A DNA stretch of 64,000 nucleotides from Streptomyces aureus (GCF_000725495.1 NZ_JNZD01000001.1:434001-498000); one strand, 5' to 3'; counted from the first letter of the stretch, positions 8,863 to 17,059 are shown. Translations and numbers: made by a program. Notes: generated by a model from the sequence alone, not told the origin.

Positions 8863-8891
8863 CGTCAACGATCCGTCAACATATCCGTCAA
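8863..8891 (-). repeat. Three GTTGACG repeats at the sigF start
   Basis: On the minus strand the motif TTGACG occurs three times, at 8868-8863, 8879-8874 and 8891-8886, 11 and 12 bases apart and two of them followed by GAT. They fall between the promoter region and the preferred sigF start. They may be a -35 element plus operator copies, or simply the coding start if translation begins at 8868. Confidence 0.4.
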
Positions 8892-8965
8892 TTCATCCCT
8901 CAAAAGCGGTCATAGCATCACAAGACATGTGCACTGTGTGCAAGCACCCCATAACGCCGTGTTGG

Positions 8966-8996
8966 GGTGAGTTGAAGGTGAGTTGGAGGTGAGTTG
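8966..8996 (-). promoter_or_regulatory. Three 11-bp tandem repeats upstream of sigF, PHO-box-like layout
   Basis: The plus-strand unit GGTGAGTTG occurs at 8966, 8977 and 8988, exactly 11 bases apart. On the strand of sigF this reads CAACTCACC three times. PhoP operators in Streptomyces are 11-base direct repeats with a GTTCACC core; this unit matches five of seven core positions. The repeats lie about 125-155 bases before the preferred sigF start (8841). Periodicity is seen directly; PhoP binding is inference. Confidence 0.45.
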
Positions 8997-9015
8997 GGGT
9001 CCAAGACGTCGAAAA

Positions 9016-9039
9016 CCCCTGACCGGTTGCGGTCAGGGG
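9016..9039 (-). terminator. Terminator of the Dabb gene
   Basis: A perfect 9-bp stem CCCCTGACC/GGTCAGGGG with a 6-base loop lies 29 bases after the Dabb stop codon. On the minus strand it is followed by TTTTC, a modest U-tract. Confidence 0.75.
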
Positions 9040-9067
9040 CTCGGTACAGGTGTGCGATCAAAAATGG

Positions 9068-9361
9068 TCAGAACGGATAGTCGGCGATCACCCAGGTGGA
9101 GAACTCCCGCCAGAGCGCGACGCCGGCGACGTGCGCCGGGTGCTCCAGGTACCGCCGGAGGGCGTCGGTGTCCTCGACGGCGGAGTTGATGGCGAAGTCG
9201 TAGGCGATGGGCCGGTCGCTGATGTTCCAGTCGCACTCCCAGAACGCCAGCTCGGGGATCTGGCCGCCGAGCGCGCGGAAGGCGGCCACGCCCTCGACGA
9301 CGCGGGGGTCGTCGCGCCCGACGCCGTCGTCGAGCTTGAAGAGGACGAGATGGCGGATCAC
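9068..9361 (-). CDS. Dabb (stress-responsive alpha-beta barrel) family protein
   Basis: 97 residues starting MIRHLVLFKLDDGV, the hallmark first strand of Dabb domains, followed by the helix RVVEGVAAFRALGGQIPEL and strands WECDWNISDRPIAYDFAINS, ending with HPAHVAGVALWREFSTWVIADY. Dabb proteins form dimeric ferredoxin-like barrels; some are polyketide cyclases, many have no known reaction. The GTG at 9361 is chosen because GGGAG is five bases upstream; a GTG at 9367 is possible. It sits as a single gene between sigF and a small membrane protein. No ligand can be inferred. Confidence 0.85.
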   Translation of the reverse strand: MIRHLVLFKLDDGVGRDDPRVVEGVAAFRALGGQIPELAFWECDWNISDRPIAYDFAINSAVEDTDALRRYLEHPAHVAGVALWREFSTWVIADYPF

Positions 9362-9452
9362 GGGCACTCCCTGGTGGTGAGGTGGTTCTTCGTGCGGTGC
9401 CGGTGCCGGACGTGCCCCGTCGGGGGTGCGGCGGCGGCTTCGGGGGCAGGCG

Positions 9453-9632
9453 TCAGTTCTTCGCCCCGTCGGCGATCCAGGTCATGAAGTCGCCTATCGC
9501 CCCGGCGGCGTTCGATATGCCCTCGAACGCTATCTGCACGTAGTCGGCCGCCTTGGCCGGATCCGTGATGATCACGTAGAGCGCGAAGACCACGAGCACG
9601 TAGATGGCGATCTTCTTCGAATTCACCGCCAT
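9453..9632 (-). CDS. Small membrane protein of 59 residues
   Basis: MAVNSKKIAIYVLVVFALYV starts a single transmembrane helix or uncleaved signal anchor, followed by a short amphipathic segment (YVQIAFEGISNAAGAIGDFM) and a Trp-containing end. GGGGAGG lies eight bases upstream of the ATG, so translation is well supported despite the size. A TACACT hexamer at 9690-9685 on the minus strand may be its -10. I recognise no function; it resembles small envelope proteins conserved among streptomycetes. Confidence 0.75.
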   Translation of the reverse strand: MAVNSKKIAIYVLVVFALYVIITDPAKAADYVQIAFEGISNAAGAIGDFMTWIADGAKN

Positions 9633-10055
9633 GGCGGCCTCCCCTGTGACTCCTGCACCCGTCGGCCCCCTGCTGACGGCGGTGAGTGTAACCTTCACGC
9701 CCCCTTTAAGGACCAACGGCCCGCTGGTAGAGGTCCTTTGCGGGGCCTCGGAGGCGCTCTCGGGGTCCACGATGGAAGGGAGCCCCGGCGGAGTGCCGAC
9801 AGGAGTCCACGGGGCCCGGAGGGACCCCACTGCGGGGTTCTCGCCGCCCGACTTTCCCCCGAGACGGCGGCGTGGACTTGCGGGTCCTTTCGTGGGGGAA
9901 GCGGGCGCCCCCGAATTGCGCCCCTTCCCCCTCCTCTGTGGGAGCGGAGAACCCTCATGGGTACGGAGAGCCCCGGCGCCCGGTGCGGCGCCGGGGCTCC
10001 TTCGCGTCCCGGACGCCGCCGGGGCTCGCGGGCACCCGCGGCACCCGGAACGCAA
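9633..10055. other. Intergenic region with a perfect 13-bp hairpin
   Basis: No credible gene in about 420 bases: codon use in all frames is irregular. At 9968-9999 the arms GAGCCCCGGCGCC and GGCGCCGGGGCTC form a perfect stem with a 6-base loop and no T-run. The rest contains purine-rich G runs (9840-9960). It may be the 5' region of the small membrane-protein gene, or a structured RNA. Confidence 0.4.
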
Positions 10056-10085
10056 GAAGGGCCCCGTCTCTCGACGGGGCCCTTC
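10056..10085 (-). terminator. Terminator downstream of tRNA-Ser(CGA)
   Basis: A 13-bp stem GAAGGGCCCCGTC/GACGGGGCCCTTC lies five bases beyond the 3' end of the tRNA on the minus strand, with no long T-run, as is usual for GC-rich actinobacterial terminators. Confidence 0.7.
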
Positions 10086-10090
10086 GGAAG

Positions 10091-10175
10091 CGGTAGCGGA
10101 GGGATTTGAACCCTCGGTGACTTGCGCCACACTCGCTTTCGAGGCGAGCTCCTTCGGCCGCTCGGACACGCTACC
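10091..10175 (-). tRNA. tRNA-Ser(CGA)
   Basis: Acceptor stem GGTAGCG pairs with CGCTACC, discriminator G, long variable arm of class II, and T-loop GTTCAAAT-type sequence. The anticodon loop CTCGAAA gives anticodon CGA, reading UCG. CCA is not encoded. Confidence 0.95.
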
Positions 10176-10287
10176 GAGGGAGACCCTACCCCAAGGTGGG
10201 CCGTGGTCTGAAATCCATTCCCGCGACCGGGTCCGCCGGGGCGGGACGGGGGCACGGGACCGGCGTGAGGGTCCCGTGCCGGGCCGG

Positions 10288-10782
10288 TCAGCGGTCGCGG
10301 AAGAAGTCGGTGAGCAGGGCGGCGCACTCGTCGGCCAGGACGCCCTCGATCACCTCGGGGCGGTGGTTGAGCCGCCGGTCGCGGACGACGTCCCAGACCG
10401 ATCCGGTCGCGCCCGCCTTCTCGTCGCGGGCGCCGTACACCACCCGTTCGACGCGGGACTGGACGAGCGCGCCCGCGCACATCGTGCAGGGCTCCAGGGT
10501 GACGACCAGGGTGCACCCGGAGAGCCGCCACTCGCCGAGCAGCGCGGCGGCGCGGCGCAGCGCGAGGACCTCGGCGTGCGCCGTCGGGTCGCCGGTGGCC
10601 TCGCGTTCGTTGTGTCCGGCCGCCAGCACGGTCGTGCCGTCCGGGGACAGGACGACGGCGCCGACGGGAACGTCCCCGCCCGCGACGGCCAGCCGCGCCT
10701 CGTCCAGCGCGCGCCGCATCGGCTCCCGCCACCGGTCGCGTACGGGATCGGGCGGAGGGGATGCCTGACGGGGGGTGCTCAC
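10288..10782 (-). CDS. tadA: tRNA-specific adenosine deaminase TadA
   Basis: 164 residues of the cytidine/deoxycytidylate deaminase fold. The zinc ligands and catalytic Glu are in HAEVLALRRA and the PCTMCAGAL motif; VPVGAVVLSPDG is the conserved first strand. TadA converts A34 to inosine in tRNA-Arg(ACG) so that it can read CGN codons, and is essential in most bacteria. The assignment to the tRNA enzyme rather than a cytosine deaminase rests on the full TadA pattern and on the upstream neighbour, a member of the tRNA-adenosine-deaminase-associated family. That gene ends 181 bases upstream on the same strand. Confidence 0.93.
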   Translation of the reverse strand: MSTPRQASPPPDPVRDRWREPMRRALDEARLAVAGGDVPVGAVVLSPDGTTVLAAGHNEREATGDPTAHAEVLALRRAAALLGEWRLSGCTLVVTLEPCTMCAGALVQSRVERVVYGARDEKAGATGSVWDVVRDRRLNHRPEVIEGVLADECAALLTDFFRDR

Positions 10783-10963
10783 CCGGGGAACCTAACGGAT
10801 TCCCGGGGCGGGCGGACGGCACGCGGAAGCGCGGCGGAGGTCCGGCCCGCGGTCGATCGGGTGATCGGGGTCTGCCGGGCCGGGTCGCCGGTACGGGGGC
10901 AGGATCGCGGGCGCGGGGACGGCCTCACCGCTCGCACGGTGCCGGCCCCGCGGATCCGGGTTC

Positions 10964-11503
10964 CTAGCGGACGGTCTCCAGGACCTCTGCCGCTCCCAGG
11001 GCCTCGGCGATCGTGCCGAGCGCGTCGCCTTCGTCCAGGGCCAGCAGTTCCTTCTCGCTCACACCGAGGTCCGCGAGGATGTAGCGGTCCCCGACGGGGC
11101 TGTGCGAGACGGCGTCGCCGGACGCGTTCCCCTGGTCCTCCTCGTCGTCCTCGGAGTCTCCCGGTTCACCGTCCTCGGTGCCGTCCAGATCGAGGGAGTC
11201 CAGGTCGGCGTCGTCGTCGCCCGGCTCCCGTCCTAGTAGCTCGTCCGTGAGCAGGATCTCGCCGTACGAGCTACGGGCGGCCGCGGCGGCGTCCGACACG
11301 TAGATACGGGGATCCTCCTCGCCGTCCACGCGGACGACGCCGAACCACGCGTCCTCCTGCTCGATGAGCACGAGCACCGTGTCCTCGTCCGAGACTTCAC
11401 GGGCCAGATCGGTCAGATCCGACAGGGTTTCCACATCGTCGAGCTCTGTATCGCTCGCTTCCCACCCGTCTTCGGTGCGCGCGAGCAGTGCGGCGAAGTA
11501 CAC
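10964..11503 (-). CDS. tRNA adenosine deaminase-associated protein
   Basis: About 179 residues, acidic, beginning VYFAALLARTEDGWEASDTE and ending LGTIAEALGAAEVLETV. The central segment is a very acidic Asp/Glu-rich linker (residues about 90-130), probably disordered. This matches the actinobacterial family always found beside tadA; no reaction is established for it. The GTG at 11503 has GGGAGA six bases upstream; an in-frame ATG at 11524 is the alternative. It is transcribed in the same direction as tadA but with a 181-base gap, so co-transcription is likely but not certain. Confidence 0.8.
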   Translation of the reverse strand: MYFAALLARTEDGWEASDTELDDVETLSDLTDLAREVSDEDTVLVLIEQEDAWFGVVRVDGEEDPRIYVSDAAAAARSSYGEILLTDELLGREPGDDDADLDSLDLDGTEDGEPGDSEDDEEDQGNASGDAVSHSPVGDRYILADLGVSEKELLALDEGDALGTIAEALGAAEVLETVR

Positions 11504-12256
11504 CGTGACTCTCCCACTGGTCATAGGTGTGCCGGTTGGGGTTCCCCCCGGCGGAGGCTGTGGGCGAGGAGTGCTGCTCCGAGCCCCGCCCACTCGGAAT
11601 CGTGGCAGAAAGACAGCGTCGAGGGGACGTCTTCGGCCTGCTGTGTCTGCCTCTTTTGATCGCTAACAGCGGATCGTACGCGGCTGCCCGCGCCCTGGGG
11701 ACACCTCCTCGCCCGACACGTCCGCCACACGGCCCCTCCCGGCGGGGCCCCGGCCCGGCTCCACGGCGGCCGGGCGACCGGTCGTTCTCCCGGTGCGCGC
11801 CGGGTCCCGCGGGCGCGCGTCCCCTTGGGGCGCCGGGGGGACGCGCACCGGTGCCGCGCGCACGAACGTGGGCTTTGCCGCGGGTGTGGCGGCCCGGTCC
11901 CCGTCCCAACCCCTCTCCGCTCCCTCCGTGGGCGTGTCGGCCTGGCGGACGGACGGCTCCCCGGCCCGGGAGGACGGCGGGTCCGTCGGTGGCGTGACAT
12001 CCCGGGCGTCGGATGCCGAGGTCCGGTTCGGGCGGGGCATGTCGGCCCCGGTCCCGCCCCGGTCCTGACACGCGCTGCGGCCGTGCGCCTGCGGTCGGCG
12101 TGCCACCCGCCCGGTCGGATCCGGCGCAGGCGGCACCGCTGCGGCCACGGGCGGGCGTGCCACCCGCCCGGTCCGGCGGGTCCCCGACGGGCGGGCGGGG
12201 CCGGACGGTGGTGGCGCGGCACCCGGCAGGGTGGCCGCGGGGCGTGGCGGGCCGGG
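11504..12256. other. Long intergenic region with a 20-bp direct repeat
   Basis: About 750 bases with overlapping open frames in several directions, none with a start, ribosome binding site or recognisable domain. A 20-base direct repeat occurs at 12097-12116 and 12154-12173 (57 apart). A partial palindrome at 11658-11675 (GATCGCTAACAGCGGATC) lies about 155 bases before the tadA-associated gene and is a candidate operator. The remainder is featureless GC-rich DNA. Confidence 0.4.
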
Positions 12257-12439
12257 CTACCAGCGGAACGTGCGCATGCGCATCGCGTGGCGCAGGCGGG
12301 CCGTCTTGGCGCGGCGCGGCTGGACCCGGTCGCGCAGCTCGCGCGCCTCGGCCAGGTCGCGCAGGAACTGGGCCCGCCGCCTCCTGCGCTCGGCGTCGGT
12401 CTCCAGCCGCTCGGACGACTCCTCTTGCGGGTTCCGCAT
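12257..12439 (-). CDS. Small basic protein of 60 residues, conserved type
   Basis: MRNPQEESSERLETDAERRR begins a highly charged helix-rich protein that ends in a dense basic segment (RRAKTARLRHAMRMRTFRW). GGGGTGG lies upstream of the ATG. It is probably a nucleic-acid or ribosome-associated small protein judging by charge alone, but no family function is known to me. It is divergent from upp, 138 bases away. Confidence 0.65.
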   Translation of the reverse strand: MRNPQEESSERLETDAERRRRRAQFLRDLAEARELRDRVQPRRAKTARLRHAMRMRTFRW

Positions 12440-12564
12440 TGGCACACCACCCCAGGTCCGTCCCTCCCACCTTCCCTCCGTCGGAGGGTTTGATGCCAGC
12501 GGACGGGTGACGCGGGGCGGAGGCCCTTGCCGGGCGGGCCGGTGGCGGGTGCCGCACGCCCGGC

Positions 12565-12577
12565 TACTGTTGTGGAC
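12565..12577 (+). promoter_or_regulatory. -10 element positioned for leaderless upp mRNA
   Basis: TACTGT (12565-12570) ends seven bases before the upp ATG and no Shine-Dalgarno sequence is present in that interval. No good -35 is visible at 17-18 bases, so the element rests on the -10 and spacing only. Confidence 0.45.
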
Positions 12578-13213
12578 ATGCGTCTTCACGTCGTCGACCA
12601 CCCCCTGGTCGCCCATAAGCTCACCACCCTGCGCGACCAGCGCACCGACTCCGCGACCTTCCGTCGGCTGGCCGACGAGCTGGTCACCCTCCTCGCCTAC
12701 GAGGCCACCCGCGACGTGCGCACGGAGCAGGTCGACATCGTGACGCCGGTCTCCCCGACCACGGGCGTCAAGCTCTCCTACCCGCGTCCGCTCGTCGTGC
12801 CGATCCTGCGCGCGGGTCTCGGCATGCTCGACGGCATGGTCCGGCTGCTGCCGACCGCAGAGGTGGGCTTCCTGGGCATGGTGCGCGACGAGGAGACGCT
12901 CGAGGCCTCCACGTACGCCACCCGGATGCCGGACGACCTCTCCGGCCGTCAGGTGTACGTCCTGGACCCGATGCTGGCCACCGGCGGCACGCTGGTCGCC
13001 GCGATCCAGGAGCTGATCAAGCGCGGCGCGGACGACGTCACCGCCGTGGTGCTGCTGGCCGCCCCCGAGGGCGTCGAGGTCATGGAGCGCGAGCTGGCGG
13101 GCACGCCGGTCACCGTGGTCACGGCCTCGGTCGACGAGCGCCTGAACGAGCACGGCTACATCGTGCCGGGCCTGGGCGACGCGGGCGACCGGATGTACGG
13201 CGCCGCCGAGTAA
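12578..13213 (+). CDS. upp: Uracil phosphoribosyltransferase
   Basis: 211 residues, normal length for the family. It converts uracil and PRPP to UMP in pyrimidine salvage. The N-terminal [26 protein letters not shown], and the PRPP loop [14 protein letters not shown] (about residues 128-141) are all present, as is the uracil-binding [16 protein letters not shown] at the C-terminus. The ATG at 12578 begins the conserved [10 protein letters not shown]; the frame is open upstream to 12527 but that part is not family-like. It is monocistronic. Confidence 0.96.
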   Translation: MRLHVVDHPLVAHKLTTLRDQRTDSATFRRLADELVTLLAYEATRDVRTEQVDIVTPVSPTTGVKLSYPRPLVVPILRAGLGMLDGMVRLLPTAEVGFLGMVRDEETLEASTYATRMPDDLSGRQVYVLDPMLATGGTLVAAIQELIKRGADDVTAVVLLAAPEGVEVMERELAGTPVTVVTASVDERLNEHGYIVPGLGDAGDRMYGAAE

Positions 13214-13521
13214 CCACCGGCGAACGCGGAGCGCGCACGTCCTTAAGACCAGGAGCGCACCCGGCTGACCCAGGACCGTGCCCCGAACTCAGGAGCGCGC
13301 CCTGCGACCGGGATCGCGCCCTGCTCCCGCCGAGCGCGCCCGCCGAACGCACCAGTGAGCGAGCACCGGCCCCGAAGCCCCCGGCCCTGAAGCCCGTGCT
13401 CCGCGGCCGGTCGCTCACGTCGTGCGGGCGCGGCTCCCGAGCCGTCGGCCCGAAAGCGGACCCGGGAGCGGATCCGACAGCGGATCCGACAACGGTCCCG
13501 GGCGCGTACCCGGCGCCGGGA
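13214..13521. other. Intergenic region with degenerate GAGCGC and GCGGATCCGAC repeats
   Basis: About 300 bases between upp and the LytR_C gene. GAGCGCGC/GGAGCGCA-like words recur at irregular spacing from 13225 to 13345, and around 13460-13495 AGCGGATCCGACA is repeated twice. No gene is supported. No clear rho-independent terminator with a T-run is seen for upp. Confidence 0.4.
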
Positions 13522-14178
13522 TCAGCAGTGCTTCTTCGCGGAGGCGGGCTCGGGCTTGGGCTGGGTCAGGACGGTCAGCGCCTTGTCCGCGTCCTCCTTC
13601 TTCGCCAGCGCCTTGAACCCGGTGCCGATGATCAGGTCGACGGTCGTGGCCCCGGCGCGGCCGTCGGTCTTCAGCTGGGCGCCGGCGAGCTGGGTGTTGA
13701 GGACGGGCAGCGCGGCCTGGTCGGCGGCCTTGGCGCCGAGCAGTATCCCGGTGCCCGGGACCTTCTTGTCGTACGCGGCCGTCGCGTTGCCCACGTCGCC
13801 GATCTTGAAGCCGCGCTTCTTCAGCTCGTCCGCCGTCTGCTTGGCGAGCCCGCTGCGCGGGGTCGCGTTGAGGACGTTGACGGTGATCTGGCCCGGCTTC
13901 GGCAGCGTGGCCGCGAGGGCCGCAGCGGCGGCGGCCGCCTTCGCCTCGGGCGTGACCTTCGAGGCGCAGTCCGCCTTGGTGCTCGCCGAGGCCTTGGAGC
14001 CGCCCGTGTAGATGTCGATGAGCTGCAGGGACCCCCACCCGATCAGCCCGAGAACGGTGGCGGATGCGATGCCCACGAACGCGAATTTGCGACGCCCACT
14101 GCGCCGGCGCATCCGCGGGTACTTGTCCCCCGTGATCCGATACTGGCCACCCATGCCAGGGGGAGTAAGCATGCTCAT
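13522..14178 (-). CDS. LytR C-terminal-domain membrane-anchored protein
   Basis: 218 residues. A basic cytoplasmic segment (PRMRRRSGRRKFA) is followed by one transmembrane helix (FVGIASATVLGLIGWGSLQL), an Ala-rich stalk and a LytR_C domain (ITVNVLNATPRSGLAKQTADEL, KKRGFKIGDVGNA, then VDLIIGTGFKAL). LytR_C is the accessory domain of LCP wall-polymer ligases; here it stands alone without the catalytic LCP domain, so a binding or regulatory role at the cell surface is more likely than ligase activity. Ends with a lone Cys. Single gene converging with upp. Confidence 0.85.
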   Translation of the reverse strand: MSMLTPPGMGGQYRITGDKYPRMRRRSGRRKFAFVGIASATVLGLIGWGSLQLIDIYTGGSKASASTKADCASKVTPEAKAAAAAAALAATLPKPGQITVNVLNATPRSGLAKQTADELKKRGFKIGDVGNATAAYDKKVPGTGILLGAKAADQAALPVLNTQLAGAQLKTDGRAGATTVDLIIGTGFKALAKKEDADKALTVLTQPKPEPASAKKHC

Positions 14179-14268
14179 GGGCGCAGCGTAGTGCGCCGGG
14201 GCGCCAATGCCTACTAGATGATCATTGCCCGGCGTTCAGTTCAACCCATTGGGGTCAAGCCGTGGCCA

Positions 14269-14565
14269 TTAGTCCAGTTCAAGAACGCGCGCGTGCAGCA
14301 CTTGGCGCTGCTGGAGCGCGGCCCGGACGGCGCGGTGGAGCCCGTCCTCCAGGTACAGATCGCCCTGCCACTTGACGACGTGGGCGAACAGGTCGCCGTA
14401 GAAGGTGGAGTCCTCGGCGAGGAGGGTCTCCAGGTCGAGCTGGCCCTTGGTCGTCACGAGCTGATCGAGGCGGACCGGGCGCGGCGCGACGTCCGCCCAC
14501 TGCCGGGTGCTTTCCCGGCCGTGGTCGGGGTACGGCCGGCCGTTTCCGATGCGCTTGAAGATCAC
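14269..14565 (-). CDS. Conserved small protein with ParB-like DGLHR motif
   Basis: 98 residues. VAPRPVRLDQLVTTKGQLDL and the segment LYLEDGLHRAVRAALQQR followed by VLHARVLEL resemble the ParB/sulfiredoxin-like fold, where dGxHRxxAa binds nucleotide. Homologues are conserved in actinobacteria and are sometimes labelled VapB-type antitoxins, but no toxin gene lies beside it, so I do not endorse that. TAGGCT (minus strand, 14577-14572) ends six bases before the GTG, indicating a leaderless transcript. It is divergent from the HerA-like gene. Confidence 0.7.
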   Translation of the reverse strand: MIFKRIGNGRPYPDHGRESTRQWADVAPRPVRLDQLVTTKGQLDLETLLAEDSTFYGDLFAHVVKWQGDLYLEDGLHRAVRAALQQRQVLHARVLELD

Positions 14566-14670
14566 ACGGAAAGCCTACCGGTCAAGACCTTCCGGGCGCA
14601 GCCATGGCGGGGGAGTGCGACGCTGGAAAAGATGTCGTAAATCCTTGCAAACCGGGAACAGAGGTCTGAT

Positions 14671-16314
14671 ATGAGTGACGGCGAGACCGCCCGGTCGGCT
14701 GCCACCGGAACCGCTCCCGAGCGGGCCGCCGGGGCCCCCGCGCTCCCGCAGGAGGCGCTGGAGATCGCCGCCGGCTACGCCTTCGCGGGCCCCGCCCTCG
14801 ATCTCGGCGCGCTGGTCTGGGACGGGTCGTGCCTGCCCGACGCGCAGATCCGTGTCCCGCTGCCGATGCTCAACCGGCACGGCCTGGTGGCGGGGGCCAC
14901 CGGCACCGGCAAGACCAAGACGCTCCAGCTGATCGCCGAACAGCTGTCGGAGCAGGGCGTGCCCGTGTTCCTCGCCGACGTGAAGGGGGACGTCTCCGGG
15001 GTCGCGGCGCCGGGCGAGCCCGGGGCGAAGGTCCGGGAGCGAGCCGGCGAGGTCGGCCAGGAATGGACGCCGGGCGGCTGTCCGGCCGAGTTCTACGCGC
15101 TCGGCGGTCTCGGCCACGGCGTTCCGGTGCGGGCCACGGTCACCAGTTTCGGGCCGGTGCTGCTGTCCAAGGTGCTCGAGCTCAACCGGACCCAGGAGCA
15201 GTCGCTCGGCCTGATCTTCCACTACGCCGACCAGAAGGGTCTGGAGCTGGTCGACCTCAAGGACCTGCGGGCGGTCGTGGCCTTTCTGGTCTCGGACGAG
15301 GGCAGGCAGGAACTGAAGGGGATCGGCGGGCTGTCGACCGCCACGGCGGGCGTCATCCTGCGCTCGCTGACGGCGTTCGAGGCGCAGGGCATGAGCCCGT
15401 TCTTCGGTGAACCGGAGTTCGACACGGGCGAGCTGACGCGCACGGCGCCGGACGGCCGGGGCGTGGTCTCGGTCCTCGAACTGCCCGCGGTGCAGGACAA
15501 GCCGCGGCTCTTCTCGACGTTCCTGATGTGGATGCTCGCGGATCTCTTCCACGACCTGCCGGAGGTCGGCGACGCCGAGAAGCCGAAGCTCGTCTTCTTC
15601 TTCGACGAGGCCCATCTGCTCTTCGCCGACGCGTCCAAGGCGTTCCTGGAGTCGATCACGCAGACCGTCCGGCTCATTCGCTCGAAAGGAGTCGGCGTCT
15701 TCTTCGTGACGCAGACGCCGAAGGACGTTCCCGCGGATGTCCTCGCCCAGCTCGGCAACCGCGTCCAGCACGCGCTGCGCGCCTTCACCCCGGACGACCA
15801 GAAGGCGCTGAAGGCCACCGTGAAGACGTTCCCCGACTCCCCCTACGACCTGGAGGAGGTCCTCATGGGCCTCGGTACCGGCGAGGCGGTCGTCACCGTC
15901 CTGAGCGAGCGGGGAGCCCCGACGCCGGTCGCGGTGACCCGGCTGCGGGCGCCGCGCTCGCTGATGGGGCCGCTGGACGCGGGCGCGCTCGACCGGGCGG
16001 TGGAGGAGTCGCCGGCGTACGGGCGGTACGCGCAGGCGGTGGACCGGGAGTCGGCGTACGAGAAGCTGACGGCGGCCTCGGCGCCGCCCCCGGCCTCCGC
16101 GCCGTCCCCGGCCTCCGCGCCCGCGCCGAAGACCGAGGTGCCCGCGGGACGTTCCGGCGGCGGTGAGCGGCCGAAGGCGCCGAAGGAGGAGCCCTCGATG
16201 GTCGAACAGGTCGTCGGCAGCGGGATGTTCAAGTCCCTCGCGCGGTCGGTGGGCACACAGCTCGGGCGGGAGATCACCCGCTCGCTCTTCGGCACGGCGC
16301 GCAGGCGGCGCTGA
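14671..16314 (+). CDS. HerA-like ATPase (DUF853/YjgR family)
   Basis: 547 residues. Walker A GATGTGKT is at residues 75-82, Walker B is FFFDEAHLLF near 310, and RLIRSKGVGVFFVTQTPKDV supplies the sensor segment of FtsK/HerA-type motors. The C-terminal 130 residues contain an Ala/Pro linker and end with an IT-RSLFG basic tail. These proteins are hexameric NTPases related to HerA DNA-translocation helicases; the biological substrate of the DUF853 branch is not established. AGAGG precedes the ATG. No nurA nuclease gene is adjacent, so a HerA-NurA end-resection pair is not supported here. Confidence 0.88.
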   Translation: MSDGETARSAATGTAPERAAGAPALPQEALEIAAGYAFAGPALDLGALVWDGSCLPDAQIRVPLPMLNRHGLVAGATGTGKTKTLQLIAEQLSEQGVPVFLADVKGDVSGVAAPGEPGAKVRERAGEVGQEWTPGGCPAEFYALGGLGHGVPVRATVTSFGPVLLSKVLELNRTQEQSLGLIFHYADQKGLELVDLKDLRAVVAFLVSDEGRQELKGIGGLSTATAGVILRSLTAFEAQGMSPFFGEPEFDTGELTRTAPDGRGVVSVLELPAVQDKPRLFSTFLMWMLADLFHDLPEVGDAEKPKLVFFFDEAHLLFADASKAFLESITQTVRLIRSKGVGVFFVTQTPKDVPADVLAQLGNRVQHALRAFTPDDQKALKATVKTFPDSPYDLEEVLMGLGTGEAVVTVLSERGAPTPVAVTRLRAPRSLMGPLDAGALDRAVEESPAYGRYAQAVDRESAYEKLTAASAPPPASAPSPASAPAPKTEVPAGRSGGGERPKAPKEEPSMVEQVVGSGMFKSLARSVGTQLGREITRSLFGTARRRR

Positions 16315-16350
16315 CACCGCCCCCGCCGCCCTCGGGCGTCCCGGGAGCGG

Positions 16351-16935
16351 TCAGGAGCGGGCGGCCTTGGCCGCCGCCTTCATCTCCTGCTTGTGGGCGC
16401 GGACCTTGACGAGGGACTCCGGTCCGGTGATGTCGGCGACCGACCGGAAGGACCCGGCCTCGCCGTAGGCGCCCGCCGCCTTCCGCCAGCCCTCGGGGGC
16501 CACGCCGAGCTGCTTGCCGAGCAGGGCGAGGAAGATCTGGGCCTTCTGCGGGCCGAAGCCGGGGAGTTCCTTGAGGCGGCGCAGCAGTTCGGCGCCCGTC
16601 CCGGCGTCCTTCCAGACAGCTTCGGCGTCCCCGTCGTAGTGCTCGACGAGGTACTGGCACAGCTGGTGGATGCGCTTGCCCATCGAGCCGGGGTAGCGGT
16701 GCACGGCGGGCTTGGCGGAGAGCAGCTCGGCGAACTTGTCGGGGTCGTACGCGGCGATCTCGTGCGCGTCGAGATCGTCGGCCCCCATCCGCCGGGCGAT
16801 CGTGTACGGCCCCGCGAAGGCCCACTCCATGGGCACCTGCTGGTCCAGCAGCATGCCGACCAGGGCGGCGAGCGGGCTGCGGCCGAGCAGTTCGTCGGCC
16901 TCGGGCTGCTGGGCGAGGTGAAGCGTGACGTCCAT
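16351..16935 (-). CDS. HhH-GPD base-excision-repair-like protein
   Basis: 194 residues. PLAALVGMLLDQQVPMEWAF begins the helical glycosylase core and LRRLKELPGFGPQKAQIFLA is the helix-hairpin-helix. The usual catalytic Asp of MutY/Nth/AlkA-type enzymes is expected after the GPD loop; here the region reads SVADITGPESLVKV, so the Asp of VAD is a candidate. No Fe-S cysteines are present. This fits the uncharacterised actinobacterial HhH-GPD family rather than a classical glycosylase. The ATG at 16935 starts MDVTLHLAQQPEADELLG; the open frame upstream is not protein-like. It is divergent from the iron-box operon. Confidence 0.82.
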   Translation of the reverse strand: MDVTLHLAQQPEADELLGRSPLAALVGMLLDQQVPMEWAFAGPYTIARRMGADDLDAHEIAAYDPDKFAELLSAKPAVHRYPGSMGKRIHQLCQYLVEHYDGDAEAVWKDAGTGAELLRRLKELPGFGPQKAQIFLALLGKQLGVAPEGWRKAAGAYGEAGSFRSVADITGPESLVKVRAHKQEMKAAAKAARS

Positions 16936-17040
16936 GGACCGATGATCCCGCGAGTGGCGGCGGGCCGCTCGGCCGCGCCGGCCCGGGCGGCCCGGGTTCA
17001 CCGGGTCTTCACACCGGACGTACGATCCCCGAAGGTGAAA

Positions 17041-17059
17041 TTAGGTTAGCCTAACCTGA
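17041..17059 (+). promoter_or_regulatory. Iron box (DmdR/IdeR operator)
   Basis: TTAGGTTAGCCTAACCTGA is a near-perfect 19-base match to the actinobacterial DtxR-family operator TTAGGTTAGSCTAACCTAA, including the palindromic AGGTTAG core. It is 18 bases before the acylase start and must overlap its promoter, whereas it is about 106 bases from the divergent HhH gene. DmdR1 with Fe2+ would repress from here, so the acylase operon should be induced by iron starvation. Confidence 0.88.

Noticed and set aside
11521..12579. Long minus-strand frames of 350-390 codons over the intergenic region
   Set aside because: They have irregular composition, cross the true small gene at 12257-12439 in other frames and show no start signal or domain; high GC alone makes such frames common.
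14269..14565. VapB-type antitoxin of a toxin-antitoxin pair
   Set aside because: No toxin-like gene lies within several hundred bases; the sequence fits a ParB-like fold better, so a toxin-antitoxin system is not claimed.
14671..16935. HerA-NurA-like DNA-end processing or an anti-phage module (HerA plus HhH nuclease)
   Set aside because: The two genes are convergent with separate signals, the HhH protein resembles a repair glycosylase, and no nuclease or defence partner is adjacent.
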